Shown here piece by piece: positions 10,770 to 22,386 of a stretch of DNA of 64,000 nt. The notes below the pieces were generated by a model, which was not told the DNA's origin, ran no database searches, and saw nothing but the letters and a program-made list of their open reading frames with translations. The DNA lies in assembly GCA_029448655.1 (NCBI GenBank), contig JACCLO010000004.1:2480001-2544000 (forward strand), read 5' to 3'. Both the position numbers and the translations under genes were made by a program. Within the stretch, counting starts at the first letter, position 1. Every line of letters starts with the position of its first letter. Source of the stretch: Wolfiporia cocos (Eukaryota; Basidiomycota; Agaricomycetes; Polyporales; Phaeolaceae).

Positions 10770-13700
10770 ATGTCCGAGGCACTTAACCAACGAGGAGATA
10801 ATTCAGCAGATCTCTCACTCGGCTCCCTGGCCTCAGGCTTCTCCCTGCCGGCTATTCGTAACATCAGACTACCCTCGTCCTCCTCTCAAGCTACTGGGTT
10901 CTCAGCTGGGCCACTGGGTACTCCCTCACCTCCTGGGTCCTCGTCCCTGCCGAAACGCCGGCCGGAGGACGCCACACCCGCGTCGAAACGGGTAGGATCG
11001 TCCGAGCATGCAGACAAAGGTGAGGATGCAGACGGCGACGCGCCGGGAACCCCGGACGCGTCCCAGCGGTGGGACGAGACGATGAACACGCCCGCGCTCG
11101 CAAAGCGGACGCGGAGCGCGGCCTCCAAGGGCGGCGTGAACCTCACGCTGCGCGACCAGGAAAAGGTCCGTCGGCGCGCCCGCCCCCCGTCCGCGCCCGC
11201 CTGACGCCCCGCAGCACATCGACAGCCTGAAGAAGGAGAACTTCAACATCAAGCTCAAGGTGCACTTCCTCGAGGAGCGCCTCGCGCAGCTCGCGCCGGA
11301 CCAGATCGACGCCGCGCTCAAGCAGAATATCAACCTCAAGATCGAGGTGCAGCAGCGCGGCATGGAGATGAAGAAGCTCAAGAAGCTCGTGCTCGAGCTC
11401 GAGCGCGAACTCGAGCGCCTCCAGCGCGGGTCCGGCGGCACGCACGCGCAGGTGCGGGAGCTCGAGGAGAAGCTCGGCGAGCGCGAAGGTGAGATCCGTG
11501 AGCTGCGGCGGCGCCGCGCGGTCAACCCAGGCGACGATGTGGTGCGGGAGCTCGAGGCGCGAAACGCGGAGCTCGAGGAGGACCTGGAGAACGTGCGCGG
11601 GCTGCTGGAGGAGAACACGGACGAGATCGAGCGGCTGAAGGACCTGCTCGAGAAGCGGGGGGGCGACCCGAGGGGCGAGGAGTGGCAGCGGCGCGCGGAG
11701 GAGGTTGAGGAGGAGAACGAGGATCTGCATGCGAAGATTGACGAGCTGGAGGAGCTGGTGACGCGCAAGACCGACGAGAAGGATGACCTCACGGACGTCG
11801 TGGAGTCGCTCCGGCTGGAGAATGAGCATCTGCGGCGGAGGCTGGAGGACGAGACGTTTGAGCGGAGTAACAGCGCTATCCAGATACTGGGGGAACGGCG
11901 GGAGCACGCGGCGGCCATGGACAAAATGAGTGCCCTGCAGGACAAGCTGGTTGCGTTGCAGATCGAGTTGCAACAGAAGGAGGGCGAGCTGGATTTGAAG
12001 GAGCAGCAAATGGAGGAGCAATTAGAGCAGCACAAGCAGGCCATAGAGATGCTTGACGAGGACTGGAAAGCCGACCTGAAGGAAGCAGCAGAACAGAACC
12101 AGGATCTCAGAGACGTACGCTTGTCCCTTACTCGCTGTGATGCGCGATTCATACTCAGCCCCCATAGGCTTTGGACCAACGCGAAGCCGAGGCTGCACAG
12201 CTTCGCTTGAACATCGCGCAATTCGAGGCGCAAAATCAAGAGCTGCACGAGAAGTTCGAAGAGACGCTAGAACGGCTGCGTCGTGACGTAAACGAGAAGG
12301 AGACCGAGATCTACTCTGCCAACCGCGAGATTCAGCAGCTCAGTCAGCGGAATTTCGACCTCGAGGAAGAGCTCGAGCGTTTCAAGACAGAGAGCGAGCG
12401 CATCATCCGGGCGGAGGCCGGCGAGAGAGAGCGACTCGCAGCCGAGGCTGCATCATTGCAAGATGTACGTGTGTCCGGATGTCCCCCGTGAACTGGACCC
12501 GTACTGACATCCGCCAACAGCAAGTAAACACGAAGGCGTCCCAGCTGCACGAGCTGTACATCACGCGCGAGCAGGACCGGGAGGCCCACCAAGAGCGCGC
12601 AGAGGAGCTCTTGCAGCACATCGAGAACCTCGCCGAGGAGGTCGAGCGGGAGCGCGCGCAGCGCGAGCAGCTCGAGGCGGAGCTCACGCGGACGGACCAG
12701 GAGCACGACGCGGCGCTGCGCCGCGAGCAGCGCGCGCTCGACGCGAAGGAGGACGCGCTGCAGAACGCGCAGGCCGAGCTCGCGCGCGCGCAGTCGCTGC
12801 TCGCGCAGCGCGAGGCCGACCTCGCCGCGGTGCAGCACGCGCTCGAGGCGCTCGAGGCGGAGTCCAAGAAGCTCGGCGAGTCGCACACGACCGCGCGGTT
12901 CTCGCTGCAGCTCGAGGTCGACCGGCTCACGCGCGACCTCGCCCGCGTCGAGGACGAGCTCGCGCGCGCGCGCAGGGACCTCGGCGACCGCGAGGGCAGG
13001 ACCCGCGAGCGCGACGGCGTCATCGACAAGCTGCACGTCGAGAACCGCGAGCTCGCCGCGCAGCTCGCCGCGCAGACGCAGGCGCGCCTCAACATTTCTG
13101 AGAAGCTCGACGAGGCGACGGCGGGCCTCAAGACCGCGGAGGCGGAGGCGGCGGCGATCCGCGGCAGACTCGCGGAGGTGGAGCAGCGCCTCGCGAAGGA
13201 GCAGCGGTCGTTCGTCTCTGCCGAGGCGCAGTACCGCGACCAGATCTCTGAGCGCAACACGCTGCTGCTGACGATCTACCAGTTCATGGACAAGATCATC
13301 GGGGTCGACAAGACACCTGTGAGTGACTGGCATTTCATGTCTGTGAAGTTTCGAGCTCCAGGCCACTCACATCTCGACAGAAGAAGAACGGGCAGGCGGA
13401 GACGAAGCCGTACACCAACTTCCCCGTCTTCCACGACAACCTCGTCACGCGCCTCAAGTCCATCGTCGACATCCAAGAGATCTTCAACAAGCGCGCGAAA
13501 GAGGCGGAGGCGCGGTACACCGCGGGCCTCGGCGACATGCGCAAGCAGCTCGACGCGCGGTGGCGGCAGATCGACAAGTTCGAGGCGAGCGTGCGGGCGG
13601 TGGCCGACCAGAAGGCGACCTGGCGCAAGAAGCTGAGCGCCAAGGAGGGCGAGATTGAGGCGCTCAAGGTGACGCCGCCGCTGCCCTCATTACGTCTAAC

Positions 13701-14200
13701 TAACCCGCTCCTGACGTGGGCCCTGCGCAGGCGACGATCCTCGAGCTGCAGAACCAGCTCGTCGGCATCCGCAGGGCGAGCAGCGGCGCGGACGCGACGG
13801 AGGTGCGCGCGCTCACGACGCGCGCGACGAACGCGGAGCGGCGCATCGCGAACCTGCAGAACCAGCTCTTGCAGGCGGAGGAGCGCGTCACCGCGATGAA
13901 CGAGAAGACGTCCTCGGCGGACGCCAAGTGGGAGGCGCGCGTGCGCGAGTACGAGGCGCGCCTGAGGAAGGCGGAGGAGGCCGTCAAGCGCGAGCGCCAG
14001 GGCGCGAAGGAGCGCGTGTTTGAGCTCGAGGCGCAGATGAAGTCGGTGTGCTTCTTACGGTGCTGGTTCATGCGCGCTGACGAAGCGTTTCTCCTCTCGT
14101 TAGGTCTCTGCAGCGCCAGCTGGAAATCGAGAATAGGCGCAACCAGAAGCTGAACGAGATCACCGAGGCCAACGGTCTGAACAGATCGCCGCAACGATAG
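10770..14200 (+). CDS. Centrosomin-N-motif coiled-coil protein (Mto1/Pcp1-like)
   Basis: Seven exons: 10770-11165, 11215-12114, 12168-12464, 12521-13318, 13381-13668, 13731-14047 and 14104-14200, with 1030 codons and all phases consistent. The N-terminal 130 residues are Ser/Pro-rich and disordered. The junction of exons 1 and 2 builds LRDQEKHIDSLKKENFNIKL and then HFLEERL. This is the signature of the centrosomin N-terminal motif (Cnn_1N), which in Mto1, Pcp1, centrosomin and CDK5RAP2 binds the gamma-tubulin complex. Nearly all the rest is heptad-rich, highly charged coiled coil, interrupted by a short less regular stretch around exon 5 (KPYTNFPVFHDNLVTRLKSI). The likely role is recruiting microtubule nucleation to the spindle pole body or cytoplasmic sites. 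No PACT-type C-terminus was recognised, so spindle-pole versus cytoplasmic location is open. The last donor (14048, GTGCTT) is weak and was chosen by frame. Confidence 0.85.
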
Positions 14201-14454
14201 TGCGCGGGGCCCACGACTATATGGTCCTTATCCTCCTTGTACACTAATTCGACTGGTTCTGGCTACCTTATTGTCACCTTCTCCTTGTACCCGTCAATTT
14301 TCAGTTTCCAGCTCTATACTAATTATCTGCGCGATACCCGTGTATTGTAATCATGTGGCATACTGTATCGGTACTATTACATGCATTTCTGCTCTGACTT
14401 TGGCCTGATGAAATTGCTGATATCTCCTACTAGTGATCGGGAACCAGGATGGGC

Positions 14455-15748
14455 TCAGAATCCGCCAATGGTCCAACCGCCGTCGGCGACGATAACCTAC
14501 ATGATGACGAATTAGCTTTTCATCCAGAGGTGGACACAGCAAGATGCCGACCTTGTTCGTCATGTATCCATTGGATGCGAGCAGCAGAACGACATCCGCG
14601 ATCTCGTCAGGCTTACCCAGCCTTCCAACGGGGATCTTGCTCTGCACGAACGTGAGCTTATCATTTCTCTCGAGACGCAGACACGCCGACCTTGACAGAC
14701 GGCGACGGGTTGGCCATCATGGCGGTATCTGTGGCGGTGGTGAGCGTCGTCGTCGGTGCCGGGTCAGGCTCCGGGGGGTGACGTCTACCTTCGATGAGTG
14801 CCGGCGCGACGGCGTTCGTGGTCTGTCATGCATTCGTGGTGAGGGACGTGTGCGTGTCTTGCTGAGAGTGAGTCCTTACGATTCCATCCTGAGAGTAGCG
14901 CAGTGAAAGCCAGTGCACGAGCCCGTGCAGCGCGGCTTTGGAGGAGGCGTAGTGCGGGCCGATCACACCGCCGTTGCCTGGTCATATGCTCAGCATTCCT
15001 CGGTTCCAGGAGCAGGGTATTCCTGTACCTGCGGCGACACTGATGAATTGGTGCGCGATATCAGCCTCGATCTTGACGAGAACAATAAATCCGGAGAATC
15101 ACCTCGAGCAGAATATGATGCGTCCCCATTTCTGCTGCTCCATATACGGCACACAGAGCTGGGCAAGCTGCAACGCTCACTCTTAAGCCGGCGCACCGCG
15201 CTCGGAGTCTTGCTCACGCACCACATAGCTCGTGCCCGTGTTTGTCCGCCACGTCTCCTCGAACACCTCCGCCGAGACGTCCGCGATGTCGCCCTCGGGG
15301 CCGATCTTCGGGCCTGCGATGCCGTGGTTGCTGTAGAGGATGTCCGGGTGGCCGAGCGTCTGCACGACCGCGGCGTGCAGGCGTCGCGCTTCGTCGTAGC
15401 GCGACAGGTCCGCCTGGAACGACGCGAAGCGCGGCTTCGCGCCCGCCGGGGAGATCGTGGCGAGGTAGTTGATGAGGGACTCTGCTTTTGCCTTTGAGGA
15501 GTCTGAGTTGTAGTGCACCGCGATGGAGCACCCGACGCGCGCGAAGGCCTTTGCGGTGGCTTGGCCGATGCCGCCTCTGCGGATAGTGTATCAACACATG
15601 CCATCATAGGGAGGTGGTCGTTGACGTACGTGCATCCGGTGATGAGGATGAGCTTGCCCTTTAGTGAGGATCCAACGCCGGCCATGTCGGTTTCTGCAGA
15701 GTCGTTGCTGGAATGTAGCTTGTCTCGCAGTTTATCTAGCACTGGCAT
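14455..15748 (-). CDS. Short-chain dehydrogenase/reductase, nine exons
   Basis: Exons in transcript order are 15748-15630, 15576-15222, 15167-15103, 15039-15029, 14977-14880, 14822-14789, 14728-14691, 14641-14552 and 14496-14455. They add to exactly 284 codons (283 aa plus stop). The spliced protein has the classical SDR landmarks: TGCTGGIG (TGxxxGIG cofactor loop, split by intron 1), NHGIAG in place of NNAG, catalytic Ser in FCSSVAAG, Tyr and Lys in HYASSKAAL, and a C-terminal VADGGW. It most resembles FabG-like 3-oxoacyl/carbonyl reductases using NAD(P)H; the substrate is unknown. Exon 4 is only 11 nt, but it supplies the residues after the catalytic Ser. All introns are 49-63 nt. It is transcribed convergently to the coiled-coil gene, with about 250 bp between them. 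Confidence 0.88.
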
Positions 15749-16060
15749 ATGTAGATCACTCGGGAATCGAGCGCACTAATCGTCGTGTCCGCTGCAGTTT
15801 TATAGGCTATCTCGGCATGACGATGCTCACGGCGCAACACAAACTTTCCGGCCCATGACGTTGCTTGTGAGAAGGAGAGACCTCGACGGAGGCCCAGCAG
15901 ATTCCGATGCTTACAAACCACTAAATGCAATCCCCTCACCAGGACTTGCGACGCAAGTCACGTGTCGACGACCCTCCTTTCTCTCTTACCACCACCATCG
16001 CCTTAGGCGCTCACGTACCGTCCACCCATACGCCGACCCCCACGCACCGTCTTTCCCACC
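15749..16060. other. Intergenic spacer between divergent genes
   Basis: About 310 bp upstream of both the SDR (-) and the Pro/Thr-rich frame (+). No gene or clear repeat. The bases before the ATG at 16061 (CCACC) are a good eukaryotic start context. Confidence 0.45.
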
Positions 16061-17416
16061 ATGAACACCCAACGCACCGTCCCCAACACCCAGAGGGTCC
16101 AAACCGAAACCACATCAGCCACCTTTGCATTTGATCTACTTTTCAATGTTGTCCAGAGTATCCACCGGGCACACGAAACCAACTCCTCCAACTATGCTCT
16201 TCCACTTTGGAAGACTCACGTATCCTACCTCTTTACCGCCATCCAACATGGAGCTGACGAAATCGCTCACACTGAAGCCCTCACCTTACTCACAGTGCGA
16301 GACATGGTCCGCCAACTCGCCAACCACTTAGACCCCATTCTGGCGCCTACTTTTCCCAACCCTATGCCCTACCCTATTCCCACACCTCCACCCTCACCGC
16401 CTGCTGCACGCACCACTATCCAGACCCATCAGGCGCCATACATCAAATGCTTAGTCACCACATCTCGAATTCCATGACGCAAAACACCCCTACCCAAACT
16501 CCATTGGGTACCCAACAAACCACCTACTCCCAACCCTACCCCTCCTGTAACCTCACCAGCGATTACCCCACCCCTGACTGTCACTGTCAAATCACCTAAA
16601 CAGTCCACTACCCCACCGCCTCCTCCCACACACAACCACTCCCCCACACCATCCACTCATACAGCGGATTTGGACGACACTGCTCACCCCCAACTCACCC
16701 ACAACTCGCCCACGCCCACTCCTTCGGAACTATCCGCCGAAGACTACACCATCAATTATGGCACCCCTGCTGAACGTGCCATGTTTCCCCAATATTTTGA
16801 CCCTGATGGCCGACGTATCACTCCCCCAACTCGCTCACCCATTTCTCAGTCACCCACCCCATCCGCGCCCCCACTCCCATCACCCATAACCACTCCTCCC
16901 TCCATGGATACACCTGCGGACACCACCGACGATTCTCCTCCTCAATCATGCAGACCACTTTGGGTTGACCAAACTATGACAGCCCTCCTGGAACCTCCCA
17001 TGTACGACCACCCCATAGGACCTACACCTTCCCTCGACATGATTCGCAATACCAAACCTCCCACCCCGATCCCTAACACTTACACTGTCCAAATCAACGG
17101 CATCGCATGTCGCTACGATGACGGCACTCGCGTCACCAATCAAGACCTTGCCGATGAATTCTTCTACGCACTCCGTCAAACTCCCTTCTACACCATTGCT
17201 CCACGACCATACCCCTTTGAACCTCACTTCATATGTTGGATGAACCCCAACATCCCTGACCACAAGACGCACTCCTCTGTTCTACTCTCGTTCACCGATG
17301 CCGACGACGGCCATATACTCAAAGCGCTCGAGAGCGCTATCCATGATTTCAACTACAGCGTCATCTCCTCCCACTTCCACGGACGCATATCCATGACTAT
17401 CCATTCTCGTACCTGA
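16061..17416 (+). pseudogene. Pro/Thr-rich frame with one internal TGA
   Basis: Bases 16061-16477 encode 138 codons ending in TGA at 16475-16477. The same frame then stays open from 16478 to 17416 (TGA), so the whole is a 451-codon frame with one internal stop. The N-terminal 100 residues look globular and helical (FAFDLLFNVVQSIHRAHE). A long Pro/Thr/Ser linker follows, then a C-terminal domain of about 130 residues (TYTVQINGIACRYDDGTRV, LADEFFYALRQTPFYTIAPR) that also looks ordered. I do not recognise the family; a retroelement ORF1 or a lineage-specific gene are both possible. An intron removing the stop was sought, but the best GT/AG pair (16454-16559, 106 nt) breaks the frame. A CGA-to-TGA change or stop readthrough are the simplest readings. 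Confidence 0.55.
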
Positions 17417-18526
17417 CCGCCTTCCCACATAACACCTTGCAAGAAGTCCGGGTTCTTCTGCTACGTACTTTTTCTATTAGTTTTAACCTCCCTTTTCTTT
17501 TCGTTTCTTTTCTATATACGTATCACTAGAGCGATTGGTGTCGCCTAACCTCGGTGCTTCTACCATCTGCTCGCCCTCTCCTACAATACCTATCAGAAGT
17601 ACGAACCCGCACACCACCCTACTCGTAACTATCGTGAACTATCACCTTCGAGCTTGGGCTCTCGTTAGCTGCCGCACATGTACTTAGGATACTGACTGCG
17701 GGATATAAATGGTTGTCTCTCTCTCTCTCACGCAAGTCACATGTTGTTCCCACGCTCTCAAGATGTTCATTCAAGAAGATCTGAGTATAGACTGTGCCTA
17801 TACAATTTAAGAGGTGGCTCACTGACAGTATAATGTAAAAGTTTTCTATGAAGGTCTCTGGGGGATTTGTGATTGTATTGTGACTCTGAGACGACGATGA
17901 ATATATCACGTGATACTGCTCGTTTCGGCCGTTCTTCCGTGTCCTTGGCACTTCACATCCTCCTCAACCGACATGGTGTCTATGGGCTTGGGCGTGAAAT
18001 AATTGAGCTTGTATGATAGCTGTGGCACAGTATTTACAATTGGAAGTGGCCAACGACGATGGCACAAAACAAGCAGGAAGCTCGATACAATGGGCTACCA
18101 TCTGGACTGACTGCCAGAGACTAATGGCTAACGTTTTGTAATGTTGTTATAATTCTGCTCAAGAAACTAATGTATGACACCAACCTATACATATCATCTC
18201 TGGCGCGAACCCAATGAATAGCCCGAACCCGAAGGTGGGTCTCTAACTCTGAGTCTCTGCGCACAAATATTCGAGGCGTGGGAACAGCACGTGACTTGTG
18301 TCGCAAGTCCTGGTGGATTGCATTCAGTTTACAAACTGCACCACTGGTACCACCCTGCCGGTGCTACAAGTGGCAAGGCTTTATGGGTCCTCAAGATGGG
18401 TTGCGGAGTTGGGTTGTGCATTCTGCATACCAATATTGCCAGGTGACAAGACCACCCTGGGCCCTCAGAGCTAACTGGGGTGAGGTGGGTGGAAGAATGC
18501 CAAGTTCAGAATGGAGTCTGAACCAT
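17417..18526. other. Transition from genes to repeats, no gene seen
   Basis: T-rich sequence after the Pro/Thr-rich frame (pyrimidine-rich around 17465-17515), then AT-rich sequence with no open frame above 110 codons. No repeat shared with other parts of the window was recognised before 18527. Confidence 0.5.
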
Positions 18527-18619
18527 CAGCAAAATGCGAGATAGTAGATAAGCATAGATAAGCGACGTCAGACTGGTATACGTTATCAGACTGGTTTAGG
18601 CCGATAAAATATGTTCTGT

Positions 18620-18820
18620 ATTTTGACATCTGGGAAAATACCGGGGCATCTGGTGAACAGTTGCAAACTCACGGGTGGCATCTGGTGAATACTGGGAAAC
18701 TCACAGAGGCATCTGGTGAATTATTGTGCATTTGCAGAGGCATCTGGTGGATTGTTGCACAGTTGTAGAGGCATCTGGTGAATTGTTGCAAACTTACAAG
18801 GGTCCCTGGTGAATGGATTC
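18620..18820 (+). repeat. Degenerate minisatellite, GGCATCTGGTGAA unit
   Basis: Five to six imperfect units of roughly 35-40 bp each contain GGCATCTGGTGAA. The following 130 bp (CCAGATGCCAGGCCTG onward) recur at 23140-23265, where three units of the same repeat are also present (23065-23140). It is part of element H rather than an independent satellite. Confidence 0.75.
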
Positions 18821-19102
18821 CAATCAGCCACCAGATGCCAGGCCTGATGGTCTACCATGGGCCAGAATACATTGACTCAGGTATTATATTGGGGCAAATT
18901 GCCCAGACTGATGATAGATACAGGGCACTCGAGGTACATCAGATCGGGATTTGATTGGTGCATGTGAATACAATACACAGTAGAATCTTGCAATGCCACA
19001 TGCTATGCCTACACATGCCCCTCGCTGATCTCATTCGCCAGTACACGCGATCGAGCTCAATGACACCGCCCCATCTGCACCGGCGAAGTTGCGACACGCA
19101 CG

Positions 19103-19787
19103 ATGTCTGATGACCACAAGGACTCGGAGTTCCCCCTCTTGGACGAGGGGAACTATTGGATATGGGCGATGAAGATGGAAGCGGCGTTGGTGCAGAAGGG
19201 CCTGTGGGAGACGGTTGAACCGGAGGTGGAAAGGGTGAGGAGCAGCTGGAGCTTCTAGAGGATGAAAAGAATCCCCATAAGTGCTGGAGGCTGCTACATG
19301 ACACTCACTGGTCAAAAAAGGGTTTGCCACGAAGTTGGCCAAGTGGCAGGCAATCTATTGCACGGAAATGGAAGGCGGGGAATCGGCACAGGGCTGGATC
19401 TCCAGGGTGAAGGGGCTGGCTAGGGGGCTCGAGGAAGTGGACATAGAGGTTGCTGAGGCACAGAAGGTGCTGGTCCTGGTCATGGGACTCAGTGACAGGT
19501 ACGCACAGGTCATCTCGCAAGTCGACGACCTCGGAGCGAGCGAACGCACCTTTGACAAGGTGGCAGCCAAGCTTCTGAACGAGGAAATGTGCCTCAGGGG
19601 ACCGGATGGCGAGCCGGCAATGGCTGCTGCTGCGGTTTCAGGGGGAGCACAGAAGAAAGGCAAGGGTGCGTACAAGGTAACTTCTTACCGCTATGGGAAG
19701 GTCGGGCACGTACGTCACAAGTGCCCAGATAAGGAAATGGTCGTCATGGGAATGGCGGCAGCGGACGGGGAGGTCTTCGCATTCTGA
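19103..19787 (+). pseudogene. Copia-type Gag remnant
   Basis: ATG at 19103 opens FPLLDEGNYWIWAMKMEAAL, the typical start of Ty1/copia Gag (UBN2 type). It ends at a stop at 19257-19259 in this frame. The rest continues in another frame (open to 19787) with QGWISRVKGLARGLEEVD and LSDRYAQVISQVDDL. The zinc knuckle reads SYRYGKVGHVRHKC, so the first two Cys of CX2CX4HX4C are lost. Protease, integrase and RT are absent. A purine tract (GAGGGGGAG, 19808-19816) and an LTR start follow directly, so this is an internally deleted, decayed copia element. Confidence 0.7.
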
Positions 19788-19816
19788 GCGGGACCGGTGG
19801 CTAGCTTGAGGGGGAG

Positions 19817-19972
19817 TGTTGGAATACCGCCCAGGATGATGGGCGCAGCGATCGGTACTCCCAGTTGTTAGGGCGAGTGTCGCCACCGGTTTCATATGGT
19901 CTATGTGTGGCTTCGAGGTTAGTTAAGTAGCGCGGATTTTCCTGTATATACCTTGTTGATTTGTAACTCTGA
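19817..19972 (+). mobile_element. Probable 3' LTR of the copia remnant
   Basis: TGTTGGAATACC starts immediately after the polypurine tract. A TATA-like TATATACC and a TG...CA structure ending about 19972 fit a short copia LTR. No matching 5' LTR was found upstream of the gag remnant, so the right boundary is approximate. Confidence 0.5.
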
Positions 19973-20478
19973 CATCCCTCGGATCACTGCAGTACTTGAC
20001 TAAGGCGCCGTCTTGCTGGAAAAGTCAACACAGTAATGAGGACATACAATGGCAGCCTCGAGCAGGGGATACGGGTCCAGTGCTTCAGCAAGGCCCTTAT
20101 AGACATTCAGGAACACGTTCTCAGCATTCTTTGAGTGTTTTGTGAGGCTATAAATCTCTGTCTGGTAGGCTATATCAAAGGTGTGCACGCGTTACTACAA
20201 GCCTGGCGACTTTGGGCAGAGTGGTGCAGAGACGCAGAATCAAATTCAAAAACTAAAGAGCTAATTGTGCTTACAAATGATTGCTTAATCTCATGTGTAG
20301 TTGTTCAACTCCTCTTGAAGGGATGGCCCGGCTCGCTAATGCTAGCAGATACAAGAACAAAAGGAGAAGATGCATGTATGCATGTGCCAATTTGTTGACG
20401 TTGTGAGTGCGATTATGTGTAACTTGGGAACAGAGTTAGAGAGGCGACAGAACAGTGACAGAACCTAAATGAAGCCAC

Positions 20479-20764
20479 TGTTGGAGCATGCAATCCTGCC
20501 ACACACCATTGGGCGCCAGTACAATACCATATATGGAAAGGCGCAATACTGAACGCCGCGCCGGTTAACGGTTCATACGTTATTTATTTGGTAGTTTCGG
20601 GCTTTCAATCCTACATAGCAACACTATATGTATGCGCTGTCACTCGTCGCCCACCTCAGACGTTGTCTCCCGTTAAAAGTGCCAATGCTGAGGTGAGCTT
20701 TACATTACTATAGCTATGTCGCTCGCTACTTACATAGTGTACAGCTTGTTCGTACGCTATCTAG
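20479..20764 (-). repeat. Repeat family E, copy 1 (uninterrupted)
   Basis: TGTTGGAGCATGCAATCC (20479) through CGTACGCTATCTAG (20764) matches, in reverse orientation, 45647-45828 plus 57402-57466. In E1 the bases around CAGTAT/TGCGC/CTTTCC are continuous. In E2 the same point holds element A1 flanked by CGTGC. E1 therefore acts as an empty-site reference. The TG start and CCATATATGG box suggest an LTR, but no coding part is attached. E1 also carries a short extra stretch (about 20695-20750) missing from E2. Confidence 0.7.
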
Positions 20765-21744
20765 GTAAATACAGATGTTGTCTCCCAGTAGTTATAGCCT
20801 GTGCACTGGTAGATGGTAGAATCAATGAAAAGTGTATATGACAGTAAATTATAGTAAAAACACACCATAACATCGAGAAAAAGCTGAGGCTGCACATTTA
20901 AAGGCATTATATTTTATGAAGCACATAACGCACTGTTACAGTGCGCGCCACATTGTGTGGTGCATGCCACAGGTTACAGTATATCTACATAGTTAAGCTG
21001 CGACTGCTCCTTGCAATTCATATGCCAGCCTGACTACCAAACCACAATTCTATACCAGTCTGGTGATTAATTTCCCAGTCACACGTTGAGTTTGACTGAC
21101 GCTGATAAGATGCCTTCAGAGTGGCAATTGAACACCACTCTGCTGTCGATCTTATCAGTGCTTATCTACAGAGGTCAGATCCTTCCTCGATTGGCAAGTA
21201 CCTCCAGCACTGATAAATCACCTCCAGCACTGGTAAGTCATCTCGCATTTTGCTGATGACCCAATGCTCAACCCCCTATATATATTAGCATAGTGTGTGT
21301 ACATGTTATGTCCTATGTGTATGTATTAGGCCAGTAATGGCCAATGGTGAGGTTAAAGTAAGACTATGAACTACCTACTAGTGTCTGTATGCAGGCATTG
21401 TGTCCATGCGAGAGAGTGTACTGTGGCATACTCTGTGGGTGCCACTATATGAAATAAGGCTGATCTGTGATAGAAGCCAGTGCTTCTGAGTGTGAAGAGC
21501 AATATCACCTTTTTGCCCATGACACCAGGCCACTCCTAGGAGAGAAATTGAGGTAAGGTTGAGTTTTATGTTTTGTGCAATTATGACAGCTACTTCAGCC
21601 CATTATGTGAGGACAGGTGCCCATTGTATATAGCAAGTCAAGTGTCTTATGGAGATAAGCTGCTATTGAGTTCTTGCATGGTCATTGTAGATCCCACAGT
21701 CCTTGCAACACACCACTATACACTTTACATTGTTAGCAAAACCA
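20765..21744. other. AT-rich repeat-island spacer
   Basis: No gene. It contains the right inverted end of H1 (about 21060-21252) with repeated CAGCACTGATAAATCA/CAGCACTGGTAAGTCA units at 21205-21242, and CpG-poor sequence up to H2. A small 67-codon frame at 21573 has no coding character. Confidence 0.5.
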
Positions 21745-21875
21745 ACACCATCAGCAAAAGGCGAGATAGTAGATAAGCATAGATAAGCATTGTCAGACTG
21801 GTTTAGGCCGGTAAATTATGTTTTGTATTTTGACTGTTATGGTTATTTCGTGAGCACTGGCAGAACTCACCATTG

Positions 21876-22386
21876 TGTTGTGATTTTGCGACATGGGCCT
21901 CCCACCGGCTCGAACCACCGGACTTATGCTACAAAGATCACCTGATTACTTAGGAGTTGACGCATTACCACTAGACCACCCGTTATACGAAGGGTCACGT
22001 GATATAATTATGTAAACACTTTAGAGTTTAGCTTAGCGCTTTGGTAGGCGCGTGCGCACAGGCCACGTCACTTTAGGGTAGCCTTGATAGCAATACTCCG
22101 CTTGCATGTATATATACCACAGAGTCTGAGGCTTACACCTCAGACTTGTCAATGTGACTCTGGGGCGTTCATCCCCCTTACTTGCCATCTCCTCTCTGCT
22201 TGCGCATGTCTGCCTGCTCGTCTGGGAACCCCTCGACCTCGCTGTAGCACCTTAGGACTACCCTCTGACCTCGATGACCTCGACAGCATAGGGCCCTCTG
22301 GTGACTGAAAGGTGTTGTGTAGTGGGAGTAGGACGTGTGGTGGTGGAGCATTAGGCGTTGAGGGTGTGGGTCACAAGTTTGTGACA
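21876..22386 (-). mobile_element. Solo LTR G nested in the old LTR A
   Basis: 511 bp, TG...CA ends, TSD CATTG at 21871-21875 and 22387-22391. Removing it restores alignment with the young LTR A. On the minus strand it begins TGTCACAAACTTGTGAC, like LTR F at 41349, and has TATATATACATG followed by ACCCTAAAG and CTGTGCGC. Close to its 3' end it contains a tRNA-like segment. Confidence 0.8.
21888..21985 (-). other. tRNA-like segment inside LTR G
   Basis: On the minus strand TCTAGTGGTAATGCG resembles a Pol III A box and GGTTCGAGCC a B box, about 55 nt apart. Acceptor and anticodon stems do not pair convincingly, so this is not a functional tRNA gene. A tRNA-derived SINE remnant is the likeliest source. 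Confidence 0.45.

Larger units (their letters stand above)
18527..21252. mobile_element. Candidate TIR element H1 (composite)
   Basis: The sequence CATCAGCAAAATGCGAGAT at 18527 recurs as its reverse complement ending near 21252, followed inward on both sides by ATAAGC/GCTTAT and CAGACTGGTATA subterminal motifs. These look like the two ends of one DNA element of about 2.7 kb. A second copy (H2) starts at about 21745. The interior holds a mini-repeat, copia gag and LTR remnants and repeat E1, so it would be a host for later insertions. I could not find a convincing target-site duplication and no transposase remains, so the unit is an inference. Confidence 0.4.
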
